DNA from: Pedobacter mendelii | Lineage (GTDB): Bacteria > Bacteroidota > Bacteroidia > Sphingobacteriales > Sphingobacteriaceae | NCBI RefSeq assembly: GCF_014635725.1 | Contig: NZ_BMDJ01000015.1 | Span: forward strand, 1-58,590 | Direction of reading: 5' to 3' | Length of the DNA stretch: 58,590 nucleotides | Shown: one piece after another, positions 37,690 to 47,273 of the stretch | Layout: each line of letters opens with the position of its first letter | How positions within the stretch are numbered: position 1 is the stretch's first letter | The notes under the pieces: generated by a model | What the model saw: only the letters and a program-made list of their open reading frames with translations | What the model was told of the DNA's origin: nothing | Databases searched by the model: none | Program-made: the position numbers and the translations under genes

Positions 37690-37784
37690 CTTTATTCAAT
37701 CACTCTCTCATTCAATCATTCTCTCACTCTCTCATTCAATCACTCCCTCATTCACCAATTCAACACCCTCTCATTCAACATTTT
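37690..37784. repeat. Degenerate TTGAATGAG-type tandem repeat
   Basis: Imperfect short repeats (plus strand TCTCTCATTCAATCA, repeated about five times with changes) between the ftsW stop and the four-helix-bundle gene. Sequence style matches the GAATGAGTGAAT blocks of the interspersed repeat. Confidence 0.7.
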
Positions 37785-38978
37785 TTATCCAAATGCCGGT
37801 ATCTCACCAACTATTACTTTATTACTAACTTTTGTTTTATCTGGTACTGCTTTACCCGCAACATTTTCTTCAACATCACGGCTAACACTTAAAATAATAC
37901 CGAAAGCCACACTGGTAAATATCATCGATGTTCCACCCATACTTACTAATGGAAGTGGAACGCCAGTAACTGGACCTAAACCAACCGCTACAGCCATATT
38001 TGCAAAAGCCTGTATCGTTAAACTGAAACTCAAACCGGCAGCTAGCAATGCACCAAATGCTTTGGGTGCCCGGGTTACTATTTTTATACATCGGTATAAA
38101 AGCACCAGGTAAAGTATCATAATCACCATTCCTCCAAACGTTCCCCATTCCTCAATAATAATGGCAAAAATAAAATCAGAATAAGGGTGCGGTAAGAAAT
38201 TGCGTTGTGTACTATTACCTGGTCCTTTACCGAAAACACCACCAGTAGCCAAGGCAATTTTTGCCTGATCTGCCTGGAAAGTTTTGTCAGAATGTTGCTG
38301 CTCTGGATGTACGAAAGTTTTGATCCTTGAAATATATGTTTTCCCTCGGGGACCAAATAATAAAACGATAACCAATAAAATGCCACCAGCAAAACTGACG
38401 ATTGCAATTTGCTTAATACTAATCCTGCCAATTATTAAAAGCAAAATACTTACGCCAAACAGCATCATTGCCGTCGACATATTTGCATATGCAATTAGAA
38501 CAGTTACTAAACATACTGAACCAATGATAGGAACAAAAGATTCTTTGATATCCTTTATATTTTCCTGTTTTCGGGATAGCATTCGAGCAAGAAAAGTTAT
38601 GAGTGCAAGCTTTGCCAAATCTGAAGTTTGAAAAGTCAACCCAATAACTGGAATTTTCACCCAGCGAGAAGCATCGTTAACATGTGCTCCAAAAATTAGT
38701 GTGTAAACAAGCAAAGGAATTGTTATTATCATTAATATTTTAGAAATACCAGCATAATAGCGATAGTCTAGCAAATGGGATATGTATATCATCACAATAC
38801 CCATTACCACAAAAATAAAATGTTTAAATAAAAACAACTTTTCAACCGCCTCGCCCCTTTTGTAAGCGAGCGTACCTGTAGCGCTGTAAACTGCCATTAC
38901 AGATATTAGCGAAAGCAGGATGATGATTAACCAAATCCATCTGTCGCCTTTTGTTTTATTAAGTAACGTTTGAAACAT
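37785..38978 (-). CDS. ftsW: Septal peptidoglycan glycosyltransferase FtsW
   Basis: 397 residues with about ten membrane helices. SEDS family: polymerises glycan strands from lipid II with FtsI as partner. Conserved blocks include YSDFIFAIIIEEWGTFGG and PLVSMGGTSMIF near the C-terminus. Follows murD by 14 bp. The end of the gene merges with the short-repeat region 37690-37784. Confidence 0.95.
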   Translation of the reverse strand: MFQTLLNKTKGDRWIWLIIILLSLISVMAVYSATGTLAYKRGEAVEKLFLFKHFIFVVMGIVMIYISHLLDYRYYAGISKILMIITIPLLVYTLIFGAHVNDASRWVKIPVIGLTFQTSDLAKLALITFLARMLSRKQENIKDIKESFVPIIGSVCLVTVLIAYANMSTAMMLFGVSILLLIIGRISIKQIAIVSFAGGILLVIVLLFGPRGKTYISRIKTFVHPEQQHSDKTFQADQAKIALATGGVFGKGPGNSTQRNFLPHPYSDFIFAIIIEEWGTFGGMVIMILYLVLLYRCIKIVTRAPKAFGALLAAGLSFSLTIQAFANMAVAVGLGPVTGVPLPLVSMGGTSMIFTSVAFGIILSVSRDVEENVAGKAVPDKTKVSNKVIVGEIPAFG

Positions 38979-38992
38979 CTGTTAACCTCCTT

Positions 38993-40381
38993 TTATAATT
39001 CTTTTACTGCCGCTTTAAACTGGTTACCGCGATCTTCATAATTTTTAAACAAATCAAAACTTGCACAAGCCGGAGAAAGTAAAACGGCATCTCCGCGCTT
39101 GGCCAAATGGAAAGCAATTTGTGTAGCCTCCTCTGCCGAAAATGTATTAACAATAACTTCTACATCATCTTCAAAGGCATCGTGAATGCGTTTATTATCT
39201 TTACCTAAACAAACAATTGCTTTAACTTTACTTTTAACCAAATCCTTAAGCATGTTGTAGTCGTTTCCTTTATCTACGCCGCCCATTATTAAAACCACAT
39301 CTGTTGTCATGCTTTCCAAAGCATACCATGTAGAATTTACATTAGTTGCCTTACTATCATTAATGAAATCAATTCCTGAAATTTTGGCCACATGTTCTAA
39401 CCTGTGCTCAATATTTTTAAAACTGCCCATACTTTCACGAATGGTTTCATTCCTTAACTCTAAAACCTTCGCTACAATACCAGAAGCCATGGAGTTGTAA
39501 ATGTTGTGCTTGCCCTGTAAGGCTAATTCTGTAATAGACATGGTTAATTCTTTATTTGGTTCTGTAAGGATGTGTATTGTATTGTGTTCTAAATAAGCTC
39601 CGCTTTCAATCTTTTTTGTGATTGAAAATGGATATGTTTTTGCTTCTATTCTAAAAATTTGAAGTGCTTTTAGGCTTTCTTCGTCATCTGCGCAATAGAT
39701 AAAAACATCATTGTTGGTTTGATTCTGGATAATACGCATTTTCGATGCTGCATAATTTTCAAGTTTATAATCATACCTGTCTAAATGATCTGGAGTAATA
39801 TTTAATAAAACGGCCACATCTGCTTTAAACTTAAACATATCATCGAGCATAAAACTTGATACCTCCAGCACATACCAATCGAAAGATTTATCAGCAACTT
39901 GTGCTGCAAAACTACTACCGATATTTCCGGCCAAACCCACATTTAACCCCGCATTTTTTAGGATATGATATGTAAGCAGACTTGTAGTGGATTTCCCGTT
40001 AGAGCCAGTAATGCAAACTGTTTTGGCATTCGTATATCTTTTAGCAAATTCAATTTCAGATACGACTGAAACACCCTTCGCAACTAGTTTTTTAATTATC
40101 GGAGCAGTTGCCGGAATGCCCGGGCTTTTTATTACCTCCGATGCATTTAGTATCAATGCTTCGGTATGTTGTTCCGATTCAAAAGGTATCGCCAACTTTT
40201 CAAGTGCAGCTTTATACTTATCTGTAATTACACCGTAATCCGAAACAAAAACATCGAATCCTTTCTGCTGCGCTAACTTTGCAGCGCCTGTACCACTTTC
40301 GCCAGCTCCCAAAATAACCACACGGTTTTGCCCTGCCATTCCTGACTTGGTATTATCGTTTGTATTTTGATTGGTGCTCAT
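38993..40381 (-). CDS. murD: UDP-N-acetylmuramoyl-L-alanine--D-glutamate ligase
   Basis: 462 residues. Adds D-glutamate to UDP-MurNAc-L-Ala. N-terminal Rossmann-like domain starting VVILGAGESGTGAAKLA, ATP loop CITGSNGKSTTSLL (about 118), central domain with ITPDHLDRY and C-terminal domain with NDSKATNVNSTWYAL. The first 14 residues are Asn/Thr-rich and non-conserved, and an internal ATG at residue 15 could also serve as the start. Lies 16 bp downstream of mraY. Confidence 0.96.
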   Translation of the reverse strand: MSTNQNTNDNTKSGMAGQNRVVILGAGESGTGAAKLAQQKGFDVFVSDYGVITDKYKAALEKLAIPFESEQHTEALILNASEVIKSPGIPATAPIIKKLVAKGVSVVSEIEFAKRYTNAKTVCITGSNGKSTTSLLTYHILKNAGLNVGLAGNIGSSFAAQVADKSFDWYVLEVSSFMLDDMFKFKADVAVLLNITPDHLDRYDYKLENYAASKMRIIQNQTNNDVFIYCADDEESLKALQIFRIEAKTYPFSITKKIESGAYLEHNTIHILTEPNKELTMSITELALQGKHNIYNSMASGIVAKVLELRNETIRESMGSFKNIEHRLEHVAKISGIDFINDSKATNVNSTWYALESMTTDVVLIMGGVDKGNDYNMLKDLVKSKVKAIVCLGKDNKRIHDAFEDDVEVIVNTFSAEEATQIAFHLAKRGDAVLLSPACASFDLFKNYEDRGNQFKAAVKEL

Positions 40382-40397
40382 TTTTTTTATTCGTTTT

Positions 40398-41645
40398 TTA
40401 CCTCAATTTCAATGTTACAATTGTCATTATTGCCAACATAATTCCTATAATCCAGAAGCGGGTAACAATTTTCGCTTCATGGTAACCTTTCTTCTGGTAA
40501 TGGTGGTGCAGAGGTGCCATAAGTAAAATACGTCTACCTTCCCCAAATCTTTTCTTGCTGTATTTGAAGTAAGAAACTTGCATAATTACAGAGACCAATT
40601 CGATTAAGAAAATACCGCATAAAATCGGTATCAGTAATTCTTTACGAATCATAATTGCAAACGATGCGATTATGCCTCCAATTGCTAAACTTCCGGTATC
40701 GCCCATAAAAACCTGTGCAGGATAAGAGTTGTACCAAAGAAAACCGACACAGGCACCAACAAATGCACCTGCAAAAATCATGAGTTCGCCCGAATTAGGG
40801 ATGTACATTATATTCAGGTAATCTGCAAAGCCAACGTTACCCGAAACATAAGCAAGGATACCAAGCGTTGTTCCGATTATGGCTGAAGTACCGGTTGCAA
40901 GCCCATCAATTCCATCTGTAATATTTGCACCGTTTGATACTGCCGTAATGATAAATACTGTAAAAGCCAGGAAAACAAGAAATGCATATTTCTCATAACC
41001 AGTTCCTAAAAACTTAAGTACTTTAGCGTAATCAAATTCGTTATTTTTATAAAATGGAATATTAGTCTTAGTTGATTTCACATCCTGTGTATAATAAAAG
41101 GTTTCGCCTTTCTGACGTAATACCATAGGTGCAGCATTGGTTGTTTTAACATTATCCTGAACGGTTTCTCTAACAACAATATTCGGGTTGTAATACATTG
41201 TCCACCCAACAATTAAACCTAAACCAACCTGACCAACAACTTTAAAACGACCAGCTAAACCTTCCTTATTTTTTTTAAAAACTTTAATATAATCATCCAA
41301 AAAGCCGATTGCACCCATCCAGATGGTGGTAACAATCATCAGAATCACATAAACATTTGTAATGTTCGCAAACAACAAAGTTGGTATCAGAATACCAAGT
41401 AAGATAATAATTCCACCCATTGTTGGTGTACCTTGTTTTTGCATCTGACCTTCAAGGCCTAAATTTCTTACCGTTTCACCAACTTGTTTTTTATGTAAAT
41501 AATCTATCAGGCGGCGGCCATAAACCGTGGTGATTATCAATGAAAGTATAATGGACACCGAGGCACGGAATGTAATGTACTGGAACAACCTCAATCCAGG
41601 TATGTCATAATGCTTATATAGATATTCGAATAATAAGTATAACAT
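40398..41645 (-). CDS. mraY: Phospho-MurNAc-pentapeptide transferase
   Basis: 415 residues, about ten membrane helices. Makes lipid I from UDP-MurNAc-pentapeptide and undecaprenyl phosphate. Motifs: FLDDYIKVFKKNKEGLAGRFK, NGANITDGIDGLATG and FMGDTGSLAIGG, plus MAPLHHHYQKKG near the end. An insertion of about 60 residues (about 165-225) makes it longer than the E. coli enzyme (360), a common trait of Bacteroidota MraY. It starts exactly where murE stops. Confidence 0.97.
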   Translation of the reverse strand: MLYLLFEYLYKHYDIPGLRLFQYITFRASVSIILSLIITTVYGRRLIDYLHKKQVGETVRNLGLEGQMQKQGTPTMGGIIILLGILIPTLLFANITNVYVILMIVTTIWMGAIGFLDDYIKVFKKNKEGLAGRFKVVGQVGLGLIVGWTMYYNPNIVVRETVQDNVKTTNAAPMVLRQKGETFYYTQDVKSTKTNIPFYKNNEFDYAKVLKFLGTGYEKYAFLVFLAFTVFIITAVSNGANITDGIDGLATGTSAIIGTTLGILAYVSGNVGFADYLNIMYIPNSGELMIFAGAFVGACVGFLWYNSYPAQVFMGDTGSLAIGGIIASFAIMIRKELLIPILCGIFLIELVSVIMQVSYFKYSKKRFGEGRRILLMAPLHHHYQKKGYHEAKIVTRFWIIGIMLAIMTIVTLKLR

Positions 41646-43102
41646 TAGCTGCGAGGGTTAAATTGTTCAAGTAAAATTTCCTTATCATCAAAATGGTTCC
41701 GTACACCATTAATTTCCTGGTATTTTTCATGGCCCTTTCCAGCTACAAGAATAATATCGCCGCTTTTTGCCAAATGGCAAGCAGTTTTTATTGCTTCCTT
41801 TCTATCCAAAATGGATATTGTTTTACGCTTATTTGTTGGTGAAACCCCTGCTTCCATTTCATTTATGATAGCTTGAGGATCTTCAGTTCTTGGATTATCA
41901 GATGTCAGTATTACTTTATCGCTCCAGTCGCAGGCTACTTGAGCCATCACCGGGCGTTTAGTTTTATCTCTATCGCCACCGCAACCAATAACCGTTATTA
42001 CCTGCTCTGTTCCTTTTCTAATATTAGCTATAGTACTTAAAACATTCTGAACTGCATCAGGTGTGTGCGCATAGTCTACAATTCCAATTATATTATCTGT
42101 CGAAATAATGTAATCGAAACGACCTTCAGCACCTGTCAAACTGCTTAGCAAAGTCAACACTTTTAGTTTATCCTGTTCTAAAAGAATTGCAGTTCCGTAA
42201 ACAGCGAGCAAATTATAAGCATTAAAAGAACCAACCAGCTTAAAGTAAACATCTTCATTATCAATATCGAGATGCAAACCGCTAAACTGGTTTTCAATAA
42301 TTTTAGCTTTGAAATCGGCCAATTGCTTTAAGGCATAGGTTTTTTTATAGGCCTTTGTATTCTGCAACATCACCATACCGTTCTTATCATCGATATTGGT
42401 TAATGCAAATGCTGATTTAGGCAGCACATCAAAAAATGCCTTTTTGGCTTTTAAATATTCATCAAAAGTTTTATGGAAATCAAGATGATCATGTGTCAGG
42501 TTTGAAAAAACACCACCTGAAAATGTTAAACCTTCAATTCTATGTTGTGCAACTGCGTGAGAGCTTACTTCCATAAAACAGTAATCGCAACCGGCATTAA
42601 CCATATCACGAAGCAATGCATTTAATACAATCGGGTTTGGCGTTGTGTGCGTTGCGACAACAACAGTATCATTGATATAATTTTCTACCGTTGAAAGTAA
42701 TCCTGTTTTATAACCCAAGTCTTTAAAAAGCTTAAATAAAATGGTTGCAATTGTAGTTTTACCATTTGTTCCGGTAATACCAATTAGTTTTAAATCGGCT
42801 GAAGGATTACCGTAAAAATTACCAGCCATTATACCCAAGGCTACTGAAGAGTTATCAACTTTTACATAGGTAACATCAAAATTGTCGATTTCGGGTAGGT
42901 TTTCACAAACAATCACTTTAGTACCTTGATCCACAGTTTGGTTTATAAAAAGGTGACCATCGGCCGCAGTACCAACAATAGCGAAGAAAACATCATCACT
43001 GGTAACTTTACGCGAATCGAAAGTAAGGGCATTGACTTCCCTGTCGGTTCTGCCAACCAATTCCTTTATTGTTACGCCGTATAGTAAATCCTGTAATTGC
43101 AT
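41645..43102 (-). CDS. murE: UDP-N-acetylmuramoyl-tripeptide synthetase
   Basis: 485 residues. Adds the third stem-peptide residue to UDP-MurNAc-L-Ala-D-Glu. ATP loop GITGTNGKTTIATILF (about 110), NLTHDHLDFH, and the diaminopimelate-selecting motif DNPRTEDP (DNPR), which predicts meso-diaminopimelate. The window also has dapA for that pathway. Its ATG abuts three tandem 96-bp repeat units that fill the gap to ftsI. The stop overlaps the mraY start. Confidence 0.96.
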   Translation of the reverse strand: MQLQDLLYGVTIKELVGRTDREVNALTFDSRKVTSDDVFFAIVGTAADGHLFINQTVDQGTKVIVCENLPEIDNFDVTYVKVDNSSVALGIMAGNFYGNPSADLKLIGITGTNGKTTIATILFKLFKDLGYKTGLLSTVENYINDTVVVATHTTPNPIVLNALLRDMVNAGCDYCFMEVSSHAVAQHRIEGLTFSGGVFSNLTHDHLDFHKTFDEYLKAKKAFFDVLPKSAFALTNIDDKNGMVMLQNTKAYKKTYALKQLADFKAKIIENQFSGLHLDIDNEDVYFKLVGSFNAYNLLAVYGTAILLEQDKLKVLTLLSSLTGAEGRFDYIISTDNIIGIVDYAHTPDAVQNVLSTIANIRKGTEQVITVIGCGGDRDKTKRPVMAQVACDWSDKVILTSDNPRTEDPQAIINEMEAGVSPTNKRKTISILDRKEAIKTACHLAKSGDIILVAGKGHEKYQEINGVRNHFDDKEILLEQFNPRS

Positions 43103-43390
43103 TCCTTTTTTTAATTATTGAATGAGTGAATTTTGAATGAGTGAATGTTAAGCAAATCGCTACAATTCCATCATTCTCTAATTCAATCAACCTATCATTC
43201 CCTTTTTTAATTATTGAGTGAGTGAATTTTGAATGAGTGAATGTTAAGCAAATCGCTACAATTCCATCATTTTCTAATTCAATCAATCTATCATTCCCTT
43301 TTTTAATTATTGAGTGAGTGAATTTTGAATGAGTGAATGTTAAGCAAATCGTTATAATTCCATCATTCTCTATTTCAATCAATCCATCAT
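43103..43390 (-). repeat. Three tandem 96-bp units between ftsI and murE
   Basis: Units run 43103-43198, 43199-43294 and 43295-43390, each beginning (minus strand) ATGATAG or ATGATGG, then TTGAATTAGAGAATG or similar, a unique middle GCGATTTGCTTAACA, and CACTCATTCAAAATTCAC. Units 1 and 2 are almost identical. Within a unit CATTCTCTAATTCAA can pair with TTGAATGAGTGAATG, so each can fold. The array fills the intergenic gap almost completely. Confidence 0.88.
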
Positions 43391-43398
43391 TACGTTTT

Positions 43399-45501
43399 CT
43401 AATCTAACTGTATATCTATTTGCAAACCTTTGCCCACTTTTGTTCCGGCCTGAACAGATTGTCTAATTACTTTACCCGAACCTGTTACCCTTGTTTTAAG
43501 ACCTGCATTTCCAAGCAGATAAAGCGCATCTTTTAAACCCATTCCTGCTACATTCGGCATAACGCCTTTACGCTCATTGTTCTCCTGAAAAATGGTTCCA
43601 GCACTTGTATCAATTGTATTATAATATTCAGATTTTGAAGCAAAAAGTGGCTTAAAACCAAATGCCTTATATACTTTTTGAGTTGCTTTACTTTGTCCTG
43701 ATTTTGTAGGTGGATTGCCAGTATTACCAACCAAGCGGGTTGGCACATCGTTATACATCTGCATATCACTGGCGTAAATCCTGTCAGCAATTTCCCTAAA
43801 AACCGGACCTGAAACCAATGCACCATAGTAACCTCCTTTAGGATCATTAATTACAACAATCATAGAATACTTTGGCTTATCAGCAGGAAAATAACCAACA
43901 AAAGATGCCTGATACTGTTTCTTCGCTTTGTAACCCTTATTTGCATCGGCAACCTGTGCCGTACCTGTTTTACCTGCAATTTTGTAGAGTGGGTTATAAA
44001 CGTAGGTTTTACCGCTACCTTCAGTTACCACGCCTTCGAGCATTTTCTTAATTTTGCTAAGGGTTACATCAGAACATATCTGTTCATTAATCACTCGAGC
44101 TTTAAATTGCTCTATAGGGTTGCCCAATCTTCTAATTTCCTTTACAAAAATTGGTGCAATGTATTTTCCATCATTCGCAACTGCATTGTAAAATGACAAC
44201 ATTTTAAGTGGTGTCAACATCATCTCATAACCATAAGCCATTTGTGGTAAAGTCATGTTTTTGTTCCAACTCTTATTTGTTTTAGGATTTTTAATAACCG
44301 GCATTGCCTCGCCAGGTATTTGAAGTTCCATTTTCTGGTTAAGGTGCCAATCATACAAATGATCTGTAAACTTTTTTGGGTCATCGCGATAATTTGAATT
44401 AACCAGGTAAGCTACTGCGGCATTTGATGATTCTTCAAAAGCTTTTTTAACGGTAACCGTACCAATACTTCCATGCGAATCGGTAATTAATTTTCCTGGA
44501 ATTTGATAAGTACCCGTTCCTACCATTGTATTGGTATCAACCAGTTTATCCTCAAGTAAAGCCATATACGAAGCCAGTTTAAAGGTAGAACCCGGATCTT
44601 GATTTCCGGCAATGGCATAGTTAAATTTTTCTTTATAAACGCCTTCCTCTACTTTTGAATAATTTGCTACAGCCCTGATTTCGCCTGTAGCAACTTCCAT
44701 TACAATCACAGTACCGTGATCTGCATAATATTTTTTAAGTTGTTTTTCTAGCGCACTCTGGGCCAAATCCTGCATGTTAATATCAATGGTTGAAATAATA
44801 TCTGCACCATCTTTGGGGGCAACTTCTTCCTCTTCGTTAACCGGAACGTAAACCCCACCTGCAATACGTTGCATTAACCTCTTGCCTGTTTCTCCATTTA
44901 TATACTCTGTGTAAGCGCCTTCTAAACCAACTCCATTTTTTACATTTGCGTTTTTATATCCGATGGTACGGGCAGCCAAAGCCTGGAATGGCAGGATACG
45001 CTTATTCTGCTGAACTGCAATTAAGCCGCCACTAAATTTACCAATATTATACAAGGGAAAAGTTCTTATGGTTTTTAAATCTGAATAACCAACCTTGCGG
45101 TGAATCAATAAATAGCGAGCACTATCCTGACGACCTTTGCGTAGGATTCTTGAATAATCCTTTGCAGATTTATCCTGAAAAATACCAGCAAGTTTCATCC
45201 CTAAAGAATCTACTTTTTCATTAAAAATTTTATCGTCCTGGATGCCACCAGCAAACATATCCATATGTAATTCATATTCGGGAACTGAAGTTGCAAGCAA
45301 ACTTCCGTCGTTAGAATAAATATTACCTCTGGTAGCTTCAACAACCATGTAACGAGTAGAAAGACTATCTGCCATAGCTTTCCATTTATGTCCCTGTACA
45401 AACTGCACCTGACCAAGGCGTAAAAATACCGCCAGGGCAAAAAGCACAATTAAGCCAAATGCCAGATATACACGAAGCAGTATGTTTGCTCTAATATTCA
45501 T
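43399..45501 (-). CDS. ftsI: Penicillin-binding protein 3 / FtsI with C-terminal PASTA domain
   Basis: 700 residues from ATG at 45501 (an upstream TTG would add four residues). Septal transpeptidase partner of FtsW. Single N-terminal membrane helix (about 8-28), PBP dimerisation domain, transpeptidase with STFK (Ser about 305), SSN (in ESSNAAVAY) and KTGTAQ, and one PASTA domain at about 640-700 (MPNVAGMGLKDALYLL). The start overlaps ftsL by 11 bp. Confidence 0.95.
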   Translation of the reverse strand: MNIRANILLRVYLAFGLIVLFALAVFLRLGQVQFVQGHKWKAMADSLSTRYMVVEATRGNIYSNDGSLLATSVPEYELHMDMFAGGIQDDKIFNEKVDSLGMKLAGIFQDKSAKDYSRILRKGRQDSARYLLIHRKVGYSDLKTIRTFPLYNIGKFSGGLIAVQQNKRILPFQALAARTIGYKNANVKNGVGLEGAYTEYINGETGKRLMQRIAGGVYVPVNEEEEVAPKDGADIISTIDINMQDLAQSALEKQLKKYYADHGTVIVMEVATGEIRAVANYSKVEEGVYKEKFNYAIAGNQDPGSTFKLASYMALLEDKLVDTNTMVGTGTYQIPGKLITDSHGSIGTVTVKKAFEESSNAAVAYLVNSNYRDDPKKFTDHLYDWHLNQKMELQIPGEAMPVIKNPKTNKSWNKNMTLPQMAYGYEMMLTPLKMLSFYNAVANDGKYIAPIFVKEIRRLGNPIEQFKARVINEQICSDVTLSKIKKMLEGVVTEGSGKTYVYNPLYKIAGKTGTAQVADANKGYKAKKQYQASFVGYFPADKPKYSMIVVINDPKGGYYGALVSGPVFREIADRIYASDMQMYNDVPTRLVGNTGNPPTKSGQSKATQKVYKAFGFKPLFASKSEYYNTIDTSAGTIFQENNERKGVMPNVAGMGLKDALYLLGNAGLKTRVTGSGKVIRQSVQAGTKVGKGLQIDIQLD

Positions 45502-45907
45502 CGCTTTTAACAATTAGTTTTTTGGGTGGTTCTATTAATTCTTTTATTCCAAGAGTATCTACTTTTTTAGCAACCTCTGTTAATTTGCTTTTAAACATGA
45601 GGTCGGCCTTTAAAGATTTATATTCCCATCTTAACTCTTTAACTTCTTTATTTAACTTATCAATGCGGCGAACGTTGTTAACTGCAAAGTGGCTATTAGC
45701 GATGTAAACCATACCTAAAAATGCCAAAAAGCATAAAAATGGCAATGCATCGGTAGCCGCTTCTTTTGATATTACGCCCTCGGTAAAAAACTTACCAATA
45801 AAAGTTTCGCCAAATTTTCTATCATATTCAGGCTTAACCTTTTCGGATTTCACCTTTAATTCAGGTTCAGGTCCGATTTCTTCTTCGTCTGCTCTGAACT
45901 TGTTCAT
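45491..45907 (-). CDS. ftsL: FtsL-like division protein
   Basis: 138 residues: an acidic/basic cytoplasmic N-terminus (about 1-55), one membrane helix (about 56-75) and a periplasmic coiled coil (about 78-120: RRIDKLNKEVKELRWEYKSLKADLM). Size, topology and place between rsmH and ftsI identify it as FtsL, a structural partner of FtsQ and FtsI. Sequence conservation is low, as usual for FtsL. Overlaps rsmH by 4 bp. Confidence 0.82.
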   Translation of the reverse strand: MNKFRADEEEIGPEPELKVKSEKVKPEYDRKFGETFIGKFFTEGVISKEAATDALPFLCFLAFLGMVYIANSHFAVNNVRRIDKLNKEVKELRWEYKSLKADLMFKSKLTEVAKKVDTLGIKELIEPPKKLIVKSDEY

Positions 45908-46809
45908 ATTTTTTCTGCTATTCTTAATTTCGCACTGCGAGCCCTATTATTCTTTGCAATCTCTTCCTCAGACGCAATTATTGCTTTACGTGTAATTACA
46001 TTAAAAGGCTTTTGCTGATTTCCAAAGAAATCCTTTTCAACCTCGCCCTGAAACTTACCCTTTGCCATGAAGTTTTTAACCGGCCTGTCTTCCAGCGAAT
46101 GGTAAGACATCACCACCAAATGACCACCAGGTTTTAAAACATCAGCAGCTTGTTGCAGAAAATCTTCAAGTACTTTAATTTCTGCGTTCACCTCTATACG
46201 TAATGCCTGAAAAACCTGCGCCAAATACTTATTCTCCTTTCCTTTCGGAATATAATCTGAAATAGAAATTTTGAAATTGTCTATATCCGTAAAGGGTTTT
46301 TCTAACCGGGCAGTTACTATTACACGAGCCAAGGATTTTGCATTTTTCACTTCGCCATAAATACCAAAAAGCTTATGAAGCTTATCTTCTGAATAAGTAT
46401 TTAGAACCTCTGCAGCGGTCAAAGTTCCGTTCGGATCCATACGCATATCTAAATCCGCATTAAAACGAATGGAGAAACCGCGTTCGGGTACATCGAACTG
46501 ATGAGAAGATACACCCAAATCGGCCAGTATACCATCAACCTGCTTAAAACCTTTAAGACGAAGGTTATTTTTTAGAAAACCAAAATTCTGATCGATAAAA
46601 ATAAAGCGTTCGTCTGCAGGAATATTTGATTGAGCATCAGGATCCTGATCGAAAGCGATTAATCTTCCTTCTGGACCCAAATGTTTTAATATTTCTTTTG
46701 AATGCCCGCCACCACCGAATGTTACGTCAACATAAACACCATCAGATTTGATGTTTAAACCATCAATGCAGGGCTGCAGCATTACAGGTGTGTGGTAATT
46801 ATATTCCAT
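45904..46809 (-). CDS. rsmH: 16S rRNA (cytosine-1402-N4) methyltransferase
   Basis: 301 residues from ATG at 46809 (MEYNYHTPVMLQP). An ATG at 46830 is open, but the shorter start matches the family. SAM-dependent methyltransferase acting on C1402 of 16S rRNA. Visible blocks are YVDVTFGGGGHSKEIL (SAM loop), DGILADLGVSSHQFD, FSIRFNADLDMRM and MSYHSLEDRPVKNF. Overlaps mraZ by 11 bp, so translation is coupled. Confidence 0.96.
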   Translation of the reverse strand: MEYNYHTPVMLQPCIDGLNIKSDGVYVDVTFGGGGHSKEILKHLGPEGRLIAFDQDPDAQSNIPADERFIFIDQNFGFLKNNLRLKGFKQVDGILADLGVSSHQFDVPERGFSIRFNADLDMRMDPNGTLTAAEVLNTYSEDKLHKLFGIYGEVKNAKSLARVIVTARLEKPFTDIDNFKISISDYIPKGKENKYLAQVFQALRIEVNAEIKVLEDFLQQAADVLKPGGHLVVMSYHSLEDRPVKNFMAKGKFQGEVEKDFFGNQQKPFNVITRKAIIASEEEIAKNNRARSAKLRIAEKI

Positions 46810-47266
46810 CAGCGGCCCCTTTCTTATCAACCATTACTTTTTGTGCAAGTGCTGCAAAGTTTGCAGGCGTACTATCCAAAGTCTCTTCATAAGCATTCTT
46901 ATCCCAAACCTCAATGCGATCTAGTTGACATGAAAGCATAATATCTGTTCCTATGCCCGCATACTCTGTAAGTGATTTTGGTAGCAATACCCGACCAGCA
47001 GCATCTAAAGAAAGCTCTGTGGCACCTCGGGTAAAAGCCCTGATGAATTTTCGATTCTCTTCATCATACACATTAAGCGTGCTTAATTGAGCAACAATTG
47101 CATCCCAAATACTTTTCGGATAAATCACGAGATTTTTTTCAAAACCGCGGTTAATTACCAACCCCTCCCGCTCTACATCAGGCAATTGTTTCTTAAGCGC
47201 AGAGGGAACCATTAAGCGGCCTTTTGCGTCAAGTTTACAATCAAATTCTCCTAAAAGATGGGTCAT
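46799..47266 (-). CDS. mraZ: Transcriptional regulator MraZ
   Basis: 155 residues with two SpoVT/AbrB-like halves: DAKGRLMVPSALKKQ (about 11-25) and DAAGRVLLPKSLTEYA (about 93-108). MraZ oligomers bind tandem 10-bp repeats in front of mraZ and control the dcw cluster. The matching repeats are seen at 47311-47335. First gene of the dcw cluster. Confidence 0.95.
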   Translation of the reverse strand: MTHLLGEFDCKLDAKGRLMVPSALKKQLPDVEREGLVINRGFEKNLVIYPKSIWDAIVAQLSTLNVYDEENRKFIRAFTRGATELSLDAAGRVLLPKSLTEYAGIGTDIMLSCQLDRIEVWDKNAYEETLDSTPANFAALAQKVMVDKKGAADGI

Positions 47267-47273
47267 AGTGGTA

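Noticed and set aside
43008..43382. Minus-strand ORF with three 32-residue repeats
   Set aside because: It is the translation of the 96-bp DNA repeats running into murE in another frame. No homologue or start signal supports it as a protein.
43103..43390. CRISPR array
   Set aside because: Units are contiguous with no unique spacers and no cas genes are present.
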